NCBI RefSeq assembly: GCF_001262635.1
Contig: NZ_JXYH01000005.1
Location: 1-62,069, forward strand
Length of the DNA stretch: 62,069 nucleotides
Reading direction: 5' to 3'
Source of the DNA: Aestuariivita boseongensis
Lineage (GTDB): Bacteria > Pseudomonadota > Alphaproteobacteria > Rhodobacterales > Rhodobacteraceae
Below, one piece after another: positions 42,778-52,306 of this stretch (within the stretch, counting starts at the first letter, position 1; every line of letters begins with the position of its first letter). The notes under the pieces were generated by a model. That model was not told where the DNA came from. It ran no database searches and saw only the letters and a list, made by a program, of their open reading frames with translations. The translations under genes were made by a program, and so were the position numbers.

Positions 42778-45189
42778 TTACTCAGCGGCGATGGCTGCGC
42801 CGGCTGAGCTCTTCTCTCCCATTGGAACCCAGTTCAGGTTCCGGTCGTACCGCCAGGCCAGCTTGCCATCGTCATCCATGGCAATCAGGTGCAGCCAGCC
42901 GTTGTCGAACAGGTCCCGCACGCCGTCGTGGCGTTTCAGGATATCGGTCATCGCTTCCCTTGGCGCTTCGATGACAACCGACAGGCGCAGCGGATCGTGC
43001 TGATAACCTTCGCCGTCATGCACCGATTGCCAGGGCAGGCCGGGGCGCAGCGATCCACCGTTGCCTTCCAGCACACCGATGCCGCCTGCCACGTTGTGCA
43101 ACAGCTTGTTGCCGCCGCCAAAGACGTCCGGCGCCACGGTTGACCCGTAATACTGCAGGCTGATCCAGCTGGCCACGACCACGGGTGCGGTCATGATCAG
43201 CTCAAGCACGCCAAAGCTCTCATCCTGTTTCCAGTCATAGCTGTGCAGGAAGGATTGCCCGGCAAGCGAGGTGCCATCGGTCCGGCCCCGCGGTGCCGCG
43301 ATGAACGCCCGGCAGCCCGCCAGACCCCATTCGGGCCGCAGTTCCGACCAGTCGGCGGACCGTTTGGCAACGTCCTTCTCCATCTCGGCGCGCGGCAGCC
43401 GGCCTGCCCGTTCGGTCCGGGCAAGACGCCCGGCAGCGGCCAGCCATTTGCGCAGTTGCACCATGTCGCTGCGATCCTTCGCGGCGGGCACGTCCTGATC
43501 GTAAAGCGTGACCGCATCGGTGGTCGTGTCATGCAGCGCAGGCACAAAGATCGTGTCTTCGGGGATCTCGATGCCCTGGGCTTTCAGCCCGTCGCGCACG
43601 GCTTGTTCGTTCAGCACGCCCGCCAGAAGCCGTGCGTTCACGTCCCCGGCATAGCCCCCGCAGGCGCCGCAATGCAGCCCGCTTTCATGGGGGTTGTTGG
43701 TGACATTCGCGCCGTGGCCCGCCAGCATGACGATCTTGCCAAAGCCCTTGGTCAGCGACATCGCGCCAAGGATGGCCTTGGCCATGCCGATCCGCGCCTC
43801 AAGATCCACCGAGGCATCCAGTTGCGGGGCAGGGTCATGTGCCGCGTCCCCGTGCCCCAGGCCCAGAGCGTCGCGCACCAGCTTGCCCGCATAAACCGGA
43901 CCCGTGGCCTCGACAAAGGCGAAGGACGAAACCGCAGCCAACTTGAACCGGCCCCAAGCCCGCTTGGCCCGCGCCGAATAGCGGCGGGTCAGGTCGGCCT
44001 CTTCGCTTTCGGCGGCATGGGTGTGGGTGCCCATCTGCAGCAGCACCGGACCCCGCGCCTCGGCCACGTCCGATCCGGCCGCCTTATGCGAGGCCGTCAC
44101 ACCGAAGAAGCCAGCAAAACCGATGGTCTCGATCCCGGCATCCAGCGATTCCAGGGCACGCCGGAACACTTCCGACCGCACGTCGATGCAGAAAGCCGCC
44201 TGCAGCGCGGGCCGCCCGTCGATCTTCCGGGGCGTGGCCTCGGTCAGCGCCAGCGCCAGCTTGCGCTGCTGTGCGCGCTCGGCCGCTTCCTGCAGCACGG
44301 CGTCGATCACATGTTCCTGCGTGGGGGTCACGGGCATCGTATGCGCCTTGACCACCTCGGCCCAACGCTCGGCGATCTGATCTTTATACAGCTCGAACAG
44401 GGCCTCTTCCCAGATCATCCGGATCGCCAGCAGCTCGGCCGTGGTGCTGTCATTTTCACCGTAAAGCTCGGCCTGCCACAGCTGGTAACGTGCATATTGC
44501 GCCCAGCCGCCCAGCGTCATCAGCAGCCGGTGGAAGGCCGTGCCCGCCGCATCCGTTGTCACGCCCAGCGTTTCGCACGCCCGGCCAATCGCCCGCCAGG
44601 GCGACCGCGAGGTGGCGGCGACAAAGGCGCCAAAGCCGCTCAGCCCGTGGATTTCCGGCGTCAGATCGCGCGCTGCGAATTCCCGCCAGGCGATGAACGC
44701 CCCACCGGCGCGATAAGGTTGCCACAGGGCCTGGCCCTCGTCGAAATGGCTGGCGGCCCAGACACCGATCCGATCCTCGATCAGACCCGGCCAGTCGATG
44801 CCCGAGACATCGGCAGCCAGTTCCGCCACCGTGGGCAGCGCCTTGGGGGTGCCGGGCTGGCTGTCCAGCGCGGCTTTCAGGTCTTTCAGCGCGGGCCGGT
44901 CGAAGGTACCGCCGGCACTGGCCAGCGCGTCTGTCAGATCCTCTTCGGTGATCTCGCCTGCGTCGAACTTGGTCTTGTACATCGCCCGATCCGGCATGAT
45001 CCGCACCCCGGCCACCCGCGCCAGCCGCGCGGCGGTCACGGGCAGAGGCTCATGCGTCTGGCCCAGGAAGGGGTTGACCGCGACGCTGGATGCCAGCGGG
45101 AAAAGCGGCGGGATCGCCTTGATGGCACCTTCGGCCTCGGCCACCAGTTCCAGCAGGGCTGCGGGGTAGGTTTCGTGTTGCATGAACAT
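42778..45189 (-). CDS. dabA: Inorganic carbon transporter subunit DabA (DUF2309/UPF0753)
   Basis: This 803-aa protein has the beta-carbonic-anhydrase-like zinc site described for DabA: Cys334 and Asp336 in '[10 protein letters not shown]', His492 in '[13 protein letters not shown]' and Cys507 in '[12 protein letters not shown]'. Residue spacing agrees with the characterised Halothiobacillus protein. With the membrane subunit DabB it takes up CO2 and traps it as bicarbonate by energy-coupled vectorial hydration. The ATG at 45189 has GGGGAG 8 nt upstream. It is the second gene of the pair, 22 nt after dabB. Confidence 0.93.
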   Translation of the reverse strand: MFMQHETYPAALLELVAEAEGAIKAIPPLFPLASSVAVNPFLGQTHEPLPVTAARLARVAGVRIMPDRAMYKTKFDAGEITEEDLTDALASAGGTFDRPALKDLKAALDSQPGTPKALPTVAELAADVSGIDWPGLIEDRIGVWAASHFDEGQALWQPYRAGGAFIAWREFAARDLTPEIHGLSGFGAFVAATSRSPWRAIGRACETLGVTTDAAGTAFHRLLMTLGGWAQYARYQLWQAELYGENDSTTAELLAIRMIWEEALFELYKDQIAERWAEVVKAHTMPVTPTQEHVIDAVLQEAAERAQQRKLALALTEATPRKIDGRPALQAAFCIDVRSEVFRRALESLDAGIETIGFAGFFGVTASHKAAGSDVAEARGPVLLQMGTHTHAAESEEADLTRRYSARAKRAWGRFKLAAVSSFAFVEATGPVYAGKLVRDALGLGHGDAAHDPAPQLDASVDLEARIGMAKAILGAMSLTKGFGKIVMLAGHGANVTNNPHESGLHCGACGGYAGDVNARLLAGVLNEQAVRDGLKAQGIEIPEDTIFVPALHDTTTDAVTLYDQDVPAAKDRSDMVQLRKWLAAAGRLARTERAGRLPRAEMEKDVAKRSADWSELRPEWGLAGCRAFIAAPRGRTDGTSLAGQSFLHSYDWKQDESFGVLELIMTAPVVVASWISLQYYGSTVAPDVFGGGNKLLHNVAGGIGVLEGNGGSLRPGLPWQSVHDGEGYQHDPLRLSVVIEAPREAMTDILKRHDGVRDLFDNGWLHLIAMDDDGKLAWRYDRNLNWVPMGEKSSAGAAIAAE

Positions 45190-45211
45190 TATCTTATCTC
45201 CCCTTCAAGGA

Positions 45212-46762
45212 TCAGGTGGTGGACCGCTTCGACCAGCCGCCCAGCAGACGGTCGAAGATGGCATTCGCATAAAGCCCGTTGGACAGGTGCACCCGGACAC
45301 CGGCAGCAGCCGGGTGCGAGGCCCAAAGCGGGAAGGTGGCCTGCGCCAGCGCGACCGTGCCGAAGCTGATTAGCGCCAGAACGATCAGCGCCCATTCCAG
45401 CGGGCCGGGGGCCGGGGTGGCGGGCAGGGTGCCTGCGGTCAGGAAGCTCGCGGCCTTCTGCAGCAGGAAATAGCTGACCGATGTGGCGACCGCGTAAATC
45501 GCCGTGCGCCGGGTCAGGGCGGCAGGTGCCGTGTCGGCAAAGCCCTGCGCCAGCAGATAGGCCACGCCGAAGATCAGGATCATGCCAAGCGCGATGGCCT
45601 GCACCGATTTCCCGTCAAAGCCGAAGATGAGGCCCACAACACCATAGATCGCGATGCCCACCGCGAAGGCCTGCAGCACCTTGCCAAAGCCGGGCACCGC
45701 AACCGGACCGGGCCGGCGAATGGCGGCGACGTTCTTCACCGCCTCACCGGCGCTCAGGAAAGCATGCGCCTTGTACAGCGAATGCGCCACGATGTGCAGC
45801 AGCGCCAGCGGGAACAGCGCCAGACCGCATTGCAGCACCATGAACCCCATTTGCGCGATGGTCGACCACGCCAGCGAGGTTTTCACCGCCGGTTGCGTCA
45901 GCATCACCAGCCCGCCGAACAGCGCGGTGAACCCGCCCAGCATCACCAGCAGGGCCATCACACCGGGGGCGGCCAGCATCACATCGGCAAAGCGGATCAG
46001 AAGGAAGCCGCCCGCGTTGATCACACCGGCATGCAGCAGGGCCGAGACGGGGGTAGGGGCCTCCATCACCTCGGTCAGCCAGCCATGTGCCGGGAACTGG
46101 GCCGAGGCAAGGACAGCCGCAATCGCGATCAGCAGACCGGCAGCGACGGTCAGCAGATCCGGCTGCACTGCGCCCAGGATCGTGGCGATATCGGTGGTGT
46201 CATAGGACCGCACCAGCAGAAGAACCGCGAACAGAAGCGCGATCTCACTGATGCGCGCGGTGACGGCTTTCTTCCGCGCTGCGCGCACGGCCGTTGTCCG
46301 CTCAGGGTAGAACAGCAGCAGCTGGTTCAGCGCCAGGCTGGTGGCCGTCCAGGCGAACAGCAACTGGATCAGGTTGCCCGACATCACCAGAAGCAGGACC
46401 GAGGCCAAGGCCGTCGACATCCAGCCGATGAACGCGCCCTGACGCGCTTCGCCATCCATATAGGTGGCCGAGAACCGCATCACGATCCAGCCGATGAAGC
46501 TGACCAGCACCAGCATGATCGCGCTGACCGCATCCAGTCTGACCGAAATCCCGATGCCCGACACCCCGATCAGCGCCGAGGTGCCCGCGCCGTTCATCAC
46601 CAGCGCCACAGCGGACAGAGCCGAAACGACAAAGGCGCCGAAAGCCGCGGCTTCGGCCAGTTTCGGCAGATTGCCCGGGCGCAGGCCCGGTGTGCGGCTG
46701 GCGAAAAGCGCGGTCGCCAGAAGGATCAGCGGGGCCAGTAAGGGCAGCATCAGGTGGCTCAT
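45212..46762 (-). CDS. dabB: Proton-conducting membrane subunit DabB (NuoL-like)
   Basis: A 516-aa, about 14-helix protein of the proton-conducting NuoL/MrpA family. Conserved segments include 'AHGWLTEVMEAPTPVSALLHAGVINAGGFLLIRF' and 'HSLYKAHAFLSAGEAV', with the buried lysines and histidines of the proton path. Paired with DabA, it couples cation influx to CO2 hydration. The start at MSHLMLPLLAPL is used (AAGGA 8 nt upstream). A longer reading frame into the lysR gene is rejected. It is divergent from the LysR gene, separated by 117 bp. Confidence 0.92.
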   Translation of the reverse strand: MSHLMLPLLAPLILLATALFASRTPGLRPGNLPKLAEAAAFGAFVVSALSAVALVMNGAGTSALIGVSGIGISVRLDAVSAIMLVLVSFIGWIVMRFSATYMDGEARQGAFIGWMSTALASVLLLVMSGNLIQLLFAWTATSLALNQLLLFYPERTTAVRAARKKAVTARISEIALLFAVLLLVRSYDTTDIATILGAVQPDLLTVAAGLLIAIAAVLASAQFPAHGWLTEVMEAPTPVSALLHAGVINAGGFLLIRFADVMLAAPGVMALLVMLGGFTALFGGLVMLTQPAVKTSLAWSTIAQMGFMVLQCGLALFPLALLHIVAHSLYKAHAFLSAGEAVKNVAAIRRPGPVAVPGFGKVLQAFAVGIAIYGVVGLIFGFDGKSVQAIALGMILIFGVAYLLAQGFADTAPAALTRRTAIYAVATSVSYFLLQKAASFLTAGTLPATPAPGPLEWALIVLALISFGTVALAQATFPLWASHPAAAGVRVHLSNGLYANAIFDRLLGGWSKRSTT

Positions 46763-46843
46763 GGTCGGTATCCTTGCATCCAGAAAAGGGCCGGGGCCCG
46801 TTGGCGCATCAGATAGGGCCAGTAGAATATAAAGAAAAATACA

Positions 46844-46872
46844 TTGTTCTTTCATAATCGTTTTAATAAATA
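46844..46872 (+). promoter_or_regulatory. Predicted lysR promoter (leaderless)
   Basis: TTGTTC (46844-46849), 17-nt spacer and TAAATA (46867-46872) form a good sigma-70-like promoter in an AT-rich patch. The start point would fall at about 46879-46880, at or next to the A of the lysR ATG. Confidence 0.5.
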
Positions 46873-46879
46873 GAACGAT
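46857..46879. promoter_or_regulatory. LysR-type binding box (T-N11-A)
   Basis: ATCGTT-N11-AACGAT is an inverted repeat with the LysR-type T-N11-A core. It straddles the predicted lysR -10 element and ends on the base before the start codon. It lies about 95 bp upstream of dabB, so it could autoregulate lysR and control dabBA. Confidence 0.65.
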
Positions 46880-47758
46880 ATGCCTCTGAACTATCATCAT
46901 CTGCGTTATTTCTGGGCCGTGGCCCATGACGGAAACCTGACCCGCACGGCGGAACGGCTGAACCTGTCGCAATCGGCCCTCTCGGTGCAGATCAAGCAGC
47001 TCGAGGAACGGTTGGGCCATGACCTTTTTGAACGACGGGGCCGCCAGCTGCACCTGACCGAAGCGGGGCGGATCACGCTGGATCATGCCGACGCGATCTT
47101 TTCCACCGGGCAGGAACTTGTGGCCACGCTGGAAGGGGCGGGGCGCACGCGGCAGGCCCTGCGCGTGGGGGCGCTGGCTACGCTGTCACGGAACTTTCAA
47201 CTGGGCTTTCTGCGCCCGATCCTGACCCGCCCGGATGTCGAAGTGATCCTGCGATCGGGCAGCCCCACGGAATTGCTCGAAGGGTTGGGCACGCTGAACC
47301 TGGATCTGGTGCTGATGAACCGCGAACCGCCCAGTGATGCGCTTGCGCCCTACGTGGTGCACCGCGTGGCCGAACAGGCGATCGGACTGGTCGGCACGCC
47401 GTCCCGGCTGGATGCGGATACCCCTTTGGCGACGCTCTTGCAGGAACAGCCCGTGATCCTGCCCACGCAGGAAAACTCGGTGCGCGCGGCCTTCGATGCC
47501 CTGACCACCCGTCTGGCGATCCGCCCTCAGATCGTGGCCGAGGTTGATGACATGGCCATGATGCGCCTTCTCGCGCGCGAAGATATCGGCTTGGCGCTGG
47601 TCCCGCCCATTGTTGTGCAGGACGAACTTGCCTCGGGCCGGCTGGTCGAAGCGAAAGAGCATCCCCAGATCAAAGAAACGTTTTACGCCGTTACCTTACA
47701 ACGACGTTTCCCCAATCCGATCGTGAAGGATCTATTGGTGGCCAGCGCCCGGGTCTGA
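46880..47758 (+). CDS. LysR family transcriptional regulator (probable dabBA regulator)
   Basis: This 292-aa regulator has an N-terminal HTH (about 5-65: 'HLRYFWAVAHDGNLTRTAERLNLSQSALS') and a periplasmic-binding-like effector domain. The N-terminus resembles NhaR-type LysR members. It is divergent from dabBA and its start is flush with a T-N11-A box, the usual layout for a regulator of the divergent operon. No Shine-Dalgarno sequence precedes the ATG. Its stop TGA abuts the TCA of the convergent methyltransferase gene with no base between. Confidence 0.9.
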   Translation: MPLNYHHLRYFWAVAHDGNLTRTAERLNLSQSALSVQIKQLEERLGHDLFERRGRQLHLTEAGRITLDHADAIFSTGQELVATLEGAGRTRQALRVGALATLSRNFQLGFLRPILTRPDVEVILRSGSPTELLEGLGTLNLDLVLMNREPPSDALAPYVVHRVAEQAIGLVGTPSRLDADTPLATLLQEQPVILPTQENSVRAAFDALTTRLAIRPQIVAEVDDMAMMRLLAREDIGLALVPPIVVQDELASGRLVEAKEHPQIKETFYAVTLQRRFPNPIVKDLLVASARV

Positions 47759-48631
47759 TCAGGTTTTGCGCAACCAGAGCGATCCGTTCCAATGGTGCCA
47801 CTGCCGCTTGTCAAAACCATCAAACCGGTCGAACACCTCTCGGTTCGACTTCAAAGCGGGCGCGGATTTCTTCACAAAGGCGTCCACGAAAAACAGGATA
47901 TCGAAACTGTTTCCGTGCGTGAGCATCGTGTCGACGATATGCGCCTCGTTCCAGAAGCGCGGCTCACGAATACGCCAGCGACGTGGATACTCGAACGGAT
48001 AGAAGATGTCGTGGATATGCACCACGACACCCGGCTTCAGTCGCGGCAAAAGATGCAGATAGATGTAATGCACATCGCTGGCCGTTTTCATGACATGAGA
48101 GGAGTCGATGAAAAGAATATCGCCCTTTTCCAGGGCGTCGAAACGTTCGGTCTCGACCGTCTGTATCAGGCTCTCGCAAAGCTCTGCATTTTCTGGCGGG
48201 TCCAAGTCTTTGACGCGAGACAGGTCCGGATCAATTGTGCAGAAATGTTCCAGCCGATTGTTTTCCAGGCGGTCGAACGTGTCGAACATGACCGCCGACG
48301 AAAACCCCGCGCCAATCTCTATGACCCGTTTGGGGCGCAGCCATCCAAGCATGCCGGACAACGTCGCGGCGTCGATGTATTCAAAGAAACGGTTGTCGCC
48401 GAAATATCGAAAGCCCTTAGTCCGCTGAAATGGAAAATTGACGATGTGTGGGGCGATCTTGGACCACGTCCTGCGCATCGCAGGCAGATCCAGCATGGCG
48501 TCCACCCGCTCGGCCTGGGCTGCGAACAGGGACGACCCCTGGTAAGCACGCATCTGGTTCGGTGTGTAAAGCGGGCTGTAATAGTGCCCGGGCGTCGAAT
48601 AGGGGGACCCCGTCCCCGCGTCCTGTTTCAT
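47759..48631 (-). CDS. Class I SAM-dependent methyltransferase
   Basis: The 290-aa protein has motif I 'RVIEIGAGFSSAVMFDTFD' and 'FCTIDPDLSRVKDL' and 'DILFIDSSHVMKTASDVHYIY', as in Methyltransf_24-like enzymes of surface-sugar and glycopeptide modification. It is unrelated in sequence to the two small methyltransferases in the window. It is convergent with lysR (no gap) and not in an evident operon. The substrate is unknown. GGAGG lies some distance upstream of the ATG. Confidence 0.8.
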   Translation of the reverse strand: MKQDAGTGSPYSTPGHYYSPLYTPNQMRAYQGSSLFAAQAERVDAMLDLPAMRRTWSKIAPHIVNFPFQRTKGFRYFGDNRFFEYIDAATLSGMLGWLRPKRVIEIGAGFSSAVMFDTFDRLENNRLEHFCTIDPDLSRVKDLDPPENAELCESLIQTVETERFDALEKGDILFIDSSHVMKTASDVHYIYLHLLPRLKPGVVVHIHDIFYPFEYPRRWRIREPRFWNEAHIVDTMLTHGNSFDILFFVDAFVKKSAPALKSNREVFDRFDGFDKRQWHHWNGSLWLRKT

Positions 48632-48755
48632 GTGCCCCGCCTCCGCCGTTTGTCGTTTTTCGCACTGTGGGGAAAACTTGGATCAAACCAAAGAGCAGAG
48701 TGCCGGCGGACCGAATTTCAGTTCATGTTGTGGCTTACGCGCAAACGGTGCGATC

Positions 48756-51700
48756 TCAGAGATCTTGGCTCAGGCGCTCGAAACGCCGCATGGCCGCTTT
48801 CGCCCCGGCCTCGCGCACCGGCCCATAGCCCCGGATCTCCGACGGCAAGTCCAGAATGTCGCGCCAGGTCTCTGCCGTTTCGGGCGTCCGTTCCGCCGCC
48901 GCACGCTCCAGCACGTCTTCGTACCAGCGCAGCAGCTCGCGATGCAGTTTGCCATCGGGGGTAAACCGGAACGGATCAAACGGCGTCGACCGCAGCCCCT
49001 TCAGGCGCGCAAGCACCGCCATTGCCTTGCCCATCCAAGGTCCGAAACTGCGCTTGCCGGGACGGCCGCGCGCATCCTTTGCCTTAGCAAGGAAGGGCGG
49101 GGCAAGGTGGTAGTGAACCTTGAAACCGCCCTCGAATTCCTGCGCAAGCTGATCGGAGAACCCCATCTGCGTCTGCAGCCGCGCGACCTCGTATTCATCC
49201 TTGAAGGCCATCAGTCTGAACAGGTTCTTTGCCACGCTGATCAACTGATCTTCAGGCAGGATCGGACGCAAAGCGTCCAGACGTGCAGTGTAATGCGCGG
49301 CATAGGACGCGTTCTGATACTCGGTCAGAAAGGCGGCGCGATGGGCGATGATCTCGTCCAGTGTCTTCGGAAGCGGGGTATCCGCGCGCAGATGCGCCTT
49401 CACCGCCTCAGGTTTTGCAGCCATCACCCGGCCCAGATCGAAGGCGGTTGTGTTCTTCTCGATCGCGACGCCGTTCAGCACGATGGCTTGTTTCAACGCC
49501 AGCTCACTGACGGGCACCAGCCCCTTCTGGAACGCAAAGCCCAGCATCATCACATTGGCGAATACGCTGTCGCCCAGCAGATCTTCGGCCAGCTTGTTGG
49601 CGTCGATGCCCCACAGGTTCTGCGCGCCGACCGCGCCAGCAATCACCGCCTCGCGCTCGTCCACCTTCAGCTGCGCGTCGCGGTGCAGCACCAGATCGCC
49701 CGTGGGCATTTCGGCCCGGTTCAGAGCCACCTGCGTGCCCGCCCGGTAATGTGCGCTGGCCTTGGGCGTGGAGGAGACGACGATATCGCACCCGATCACC
49801 GCATCCGCGCTACCCTGATCAATGCGCACCTGGTGCAGATCGCCAGGCTGTGCGGACAGGCGGATGTAACTCAGCACCGTGCCGAATTTCTGCGCAAAAC
49901 CGGTGAAATCCAGAACGCTCGCGCCCTTGCCCTCAAGATGGGCTGCCATCGTGATCAGCGCGCCCACGGTGACAACTCCGGTGCCGCCCACGCCGGTCAC
50001 CAGCAAATCAAAAGGCGCATCCAGCCGCGCAGGCATAGGCGCGGGGATGCCCGCCAGCAATGCCGCCACATCCAGCCCGGCACCGGTTTTTTTGCGCCGC
50101 GTGGCCCCTTCGACCGTCACGAATGACGGGCAGAACCCGTTCAGGCACGAGAAATCCTTGTTGCAGGAATTCAGGTTGATCTTGCGCTTGCGGCCCAGGG
50201 CGGTCTCTTTCGGCTCCACGCTCAGGCAGTTCGATTCCACCGAACAATCGCCGCAGCCTTCGCAGACCAGATCGTTGATCATCACGAATTTCGGCGGATC
50301 GTCCATCGTGCCCCGCTTGCGGCGGCGGCGCTTTTCGGTGGCGCAGGTCTGCTCATAGATCAGAACGGTCACACCGGGGATCTCGCGCAGCTCTCTCTGG
50401 ATCACGTCCAGCCGCGACCGGTCGTCAAAGCTGGTGCCTGCGGGAAAGTCCGACCGGTCGAACTTGCCGATATCATCCGACACCAGCGCGATCCGCTCCA
50501 CCCCTTCCGCGCGGCAGGTCTGGGCGATCGCGGCGACCGATACAGGGCCATCCACGGGTTGACCGCCTGTCATGGCGACCGCGTCATTATAAAGGATCTT
50601 GTAGGTGATGTTTGTCCCCGCCGCGACCGCCTGCCGGATCGCCAGAGAGCCCGAGTGATACCACGTCCCCTCTCCCAGGTTCTGAAACACATGCTTGCCG
50701 CCGTTGAATTTCGATGCGGCCACCCATGGCACGCCCTCGCCGCCCATCTGGGCGTATCCGGCAGTGTTGCGATCCATCCAGCTGGCCATCACATGGCAGC
50801 CGATGCCGGAATTGGCCTGCGACCCCTCCGGCACCTTTGTCGATGTGTTATGCGGGCAGCCCGAACAGAAGTAAGGTGTGCGGGTGGCCCCGCTGACATT
50901 CAGCACGGGCGGCGCGTCAGTGGTCAGGGCGCGCGCCTTTTCGGGCAGGTTTTCCCCGGGGAAGAACCGATGCAGCCGGTCGGCCACGATGGGCAGCAGC
51001 AGGCGCGGCGACAGCTCCCCTGTCCAGGGGATCAGCGGGTTGCCCTGGCTGTCATGCTTGCCCACCATGCGCTCGGGCTTCTCGCCGGGCCAGTCATAGA
51101 AATGTTCCTTGAACTGCGACTCAATGATGCCGCGCTTTTCCTCGACCACCAGCACCTCGCGCTTGCCCTTCACGAAACCCAGCGCATCGCGTCGCGCCAG
51201 TGGCCAGACCATCCCCACCTTATAGATGTCGATGCCCAGGCGCCGGCATTTCCCTTCGTCCAGCCCCAGAAGGCGCAGCGCCTCCATCAGGTCCAGATGG
51301 GCCTTGCCGGTGGTGACAAAGCCAAAGCTGGCCTCGGGGATGTCATAGATGCGCCGGTCAATCGGGTTGGCCTCGACAAAGGCGCGCACCGCCTCCAGCT
51401 TGTGACCGATCCGCGTTTCGATTTCGGGCGAGGGCAGGTCAGCACTGCGCACGTGCAACCCGCCCGGCGGCGGGGTGTAATCCGGCGTGACGAAATCCCG
51501 GTCGGGATGCAGTTCGACCGATCGCCCCGATTCCACCGTTTCCGAGATCGCCTTGAACCCGACCCAGGTGCCGGAAAACCGCGACAGCGCCAGCCCGTAT
51601 TCGCCAAAACCCAGATATTCGTCGATGGAAGCGGGGTTCAGCGTCGGCATGAACCACGACATGAACGCCACATCCGACTGATGCGGCATGGAGGAACTGA

Positions 51701-52166
51701 CGCAGCCATGATCGTCCCCCGCCACGACCAGCACGCCGCCTTTGGGCGCGCTGCCATAGGCGTTGCCATGTTTCAGCGCATCGCCCGACCGGTCCACGCC
51801 GGGGCCCTTGCCGTACCACATGGAAAAGACGCCCTCGTACTGGCAATGCGGATCCAGCACGGCCTGCTGAGCACCCAGCACGGCCGTCGCCCCCAGATCT
51901 TCGTTCACGGCCGGCATGAACTCGATCTGGTCCGCTTTCAGCCGCTCCCGCGCGCGCCACAGCTCCAGATCCAGCCCGCCCAGCGGCGACCCGCGATAGC
52001 CCGAGATGAAGCCCGCCGTGTTCAGCCCCGCCGCCCGGTCGCGGCGGGCCTGATCGAACATGATGCGCGCCAGCGCCTGCGTGCCGGTCAGAAAGACCCG
52101 TCCGGACGTGCGGGCGTAACGATCGTCAAGTTGATAGGTGTCGAATTGCGGGGCGGGGTGGGTCAC
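48756..52166 (-). CDS. Indolepyruvate ferredoxin oxidoreductase, fused
   Basis: This 1136-aa enzyme combines the 2-oxoacid oxidoreductase alpha/TPP part, a 4Fe-4S segment 'CEGCGDCSVESNCLSV' with later 'CNKDFSCLNGFCPSF', and a C-terminal gamma domain ('LLVTGVGGTGVVTVGALI'). It oxidises aryl pyruvates from aromatic amino acids to aryl-acetyl-CoA with ferredoxin as acceptor. GTG at 52166 is proposed as start because AAGGA lies 9 nt before it and the family N-terminus begins there. A longer frame to 52271 reads through the regulator-control region. The divergent Lrp-type gene is its likely regulator. Confidence 0.92.
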   Translation of the reverse strand: MTHPAPQFDTYQLDDRYARTSGRVFLTGTQALARIMFDQARRDRAAGLNTAGFISGYRGSPLGGLDLELWRARERLKADQIEFMPAVNEDLGATAVLGAQQAVLDPHCQYEGVFSMWYGKGPGVDRSGDALKHGNAYGSAPKGGVLVVAGDDHGCVSSSMPHQSDVAFMSWFMPTLNPASIDEYLGFGEYGLALSRFSGTWVGFKAISETVESGRSVELHPDRDFVTPDYTPPPGGLHVRSADLPSPEIETRIGHKLEAVRAFVEANPIDRRIYDIPEASFGFVTTGKAHLDLMEALRLLGLDEGKCRRLGIDIYKVGMVWPLARRDALGFVKGKREVLVVEEKRGIIESQFKEHFYDWPGEKPERMVGKHDSQGNPLIPWTGELSPRLLLPIVADRLHRFFPGENLPEKARALTTDAPPVLNVSGATRTPYFCSGCPHNTSTKVPEGSQANSGIGCHVMASWMDRNTAGYAQMGGEGVPWVAASKFNGGKHVFQNLGEGTWYHSGSLAIRQAVAAGTNITYKILYNDAVAMTGGQPVDGPVSVAAIAQTCRAEGVERIALVSDDIGKFDRSDFPAGTSFDDRSRLDVIQRELREIPGVTVLIYEQTCATEKRRRRKRGTMDDPPKFVMINDLVCEGCGDCSVESNCLSVEPKETALGRKRKINLNSCNKDFSCLNGFCPSFVTVEGATRRKKTGAGLDVAALLAGIPAPMPARLDAPFDLLVTGVGGTGVVTVGALITMAAHLEGKGASVLDFTGFAQKFGTVLSYIRLSAQPGDLHQVRIDQGSADAVIGCDIVVSSTPKASAHYRAGTQVALNRAEMPTGDLVLHRDAQLKVDEREAVIAGAVGAQNLWGIDANKLAEDLLGDSVFANVMMLGFAFQKGLVPVSELALKQAIVLNGVAIEKNTTAFDLGRVMAAKPEAVKAHLRADTPLPKTLDEIIAHRAAFLTEYQNASYAAHYTARLDALRPILPEDQLISVAKNLFRLMAFKDEYEVARLQTQMGFSDQLAQEFEGGFKVHYHLAPPFLAKAKDARGRPGKRSFGPWMGKAMAVLARLKGLRSTPFDPFRFTPDGKLHRELLRWYEDVLERAAAERTPETAETWRDILDLPSEIRGYGPVREAGAKAAMRRFERLSQDL

Positions 52167-52227
52167 GGAAATGGATCCTTGGCACAGGCACGTTTCGCGG
52201 GAGTTTACCCCCGCGCATGTGAAAAGT

Positions 52228-52248
52228 TTTTCCAGATCTTGCGGAAAA
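52228..52248. promoter_or_regulatory. Candidate operator in the IOR/Lrp divergent region
   Basis: TTTTCC (52228-52233) and GGAAAA (52243-52248) are inverted repeats separated by 9 nt in an AT-rich part of the 140-bp region between the oxidoreductase and Lrp-type genes. Dyads of this form and size fit Lrp/AsnC-family sites, but no consensus match is claimed. Confidence 0.4.
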
Positions 52249-52306
52249 GCGGCAAAATGTGGAAAATCCAACCATGAGAAATTGAAGAATGAAATGAACG
52301 ACCGAA

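Noticed and set aside
43243-45369. Long plus-strand open frame (about 700 codons) opposite dabA, and similar ones at 4186-6024, 36879-38231 and 50559-52277
   Set aside because: They are antisense to well-recognised genes, have skewed Arg/His/Gly-rich composition with no family pattern, and result from the high GC content.
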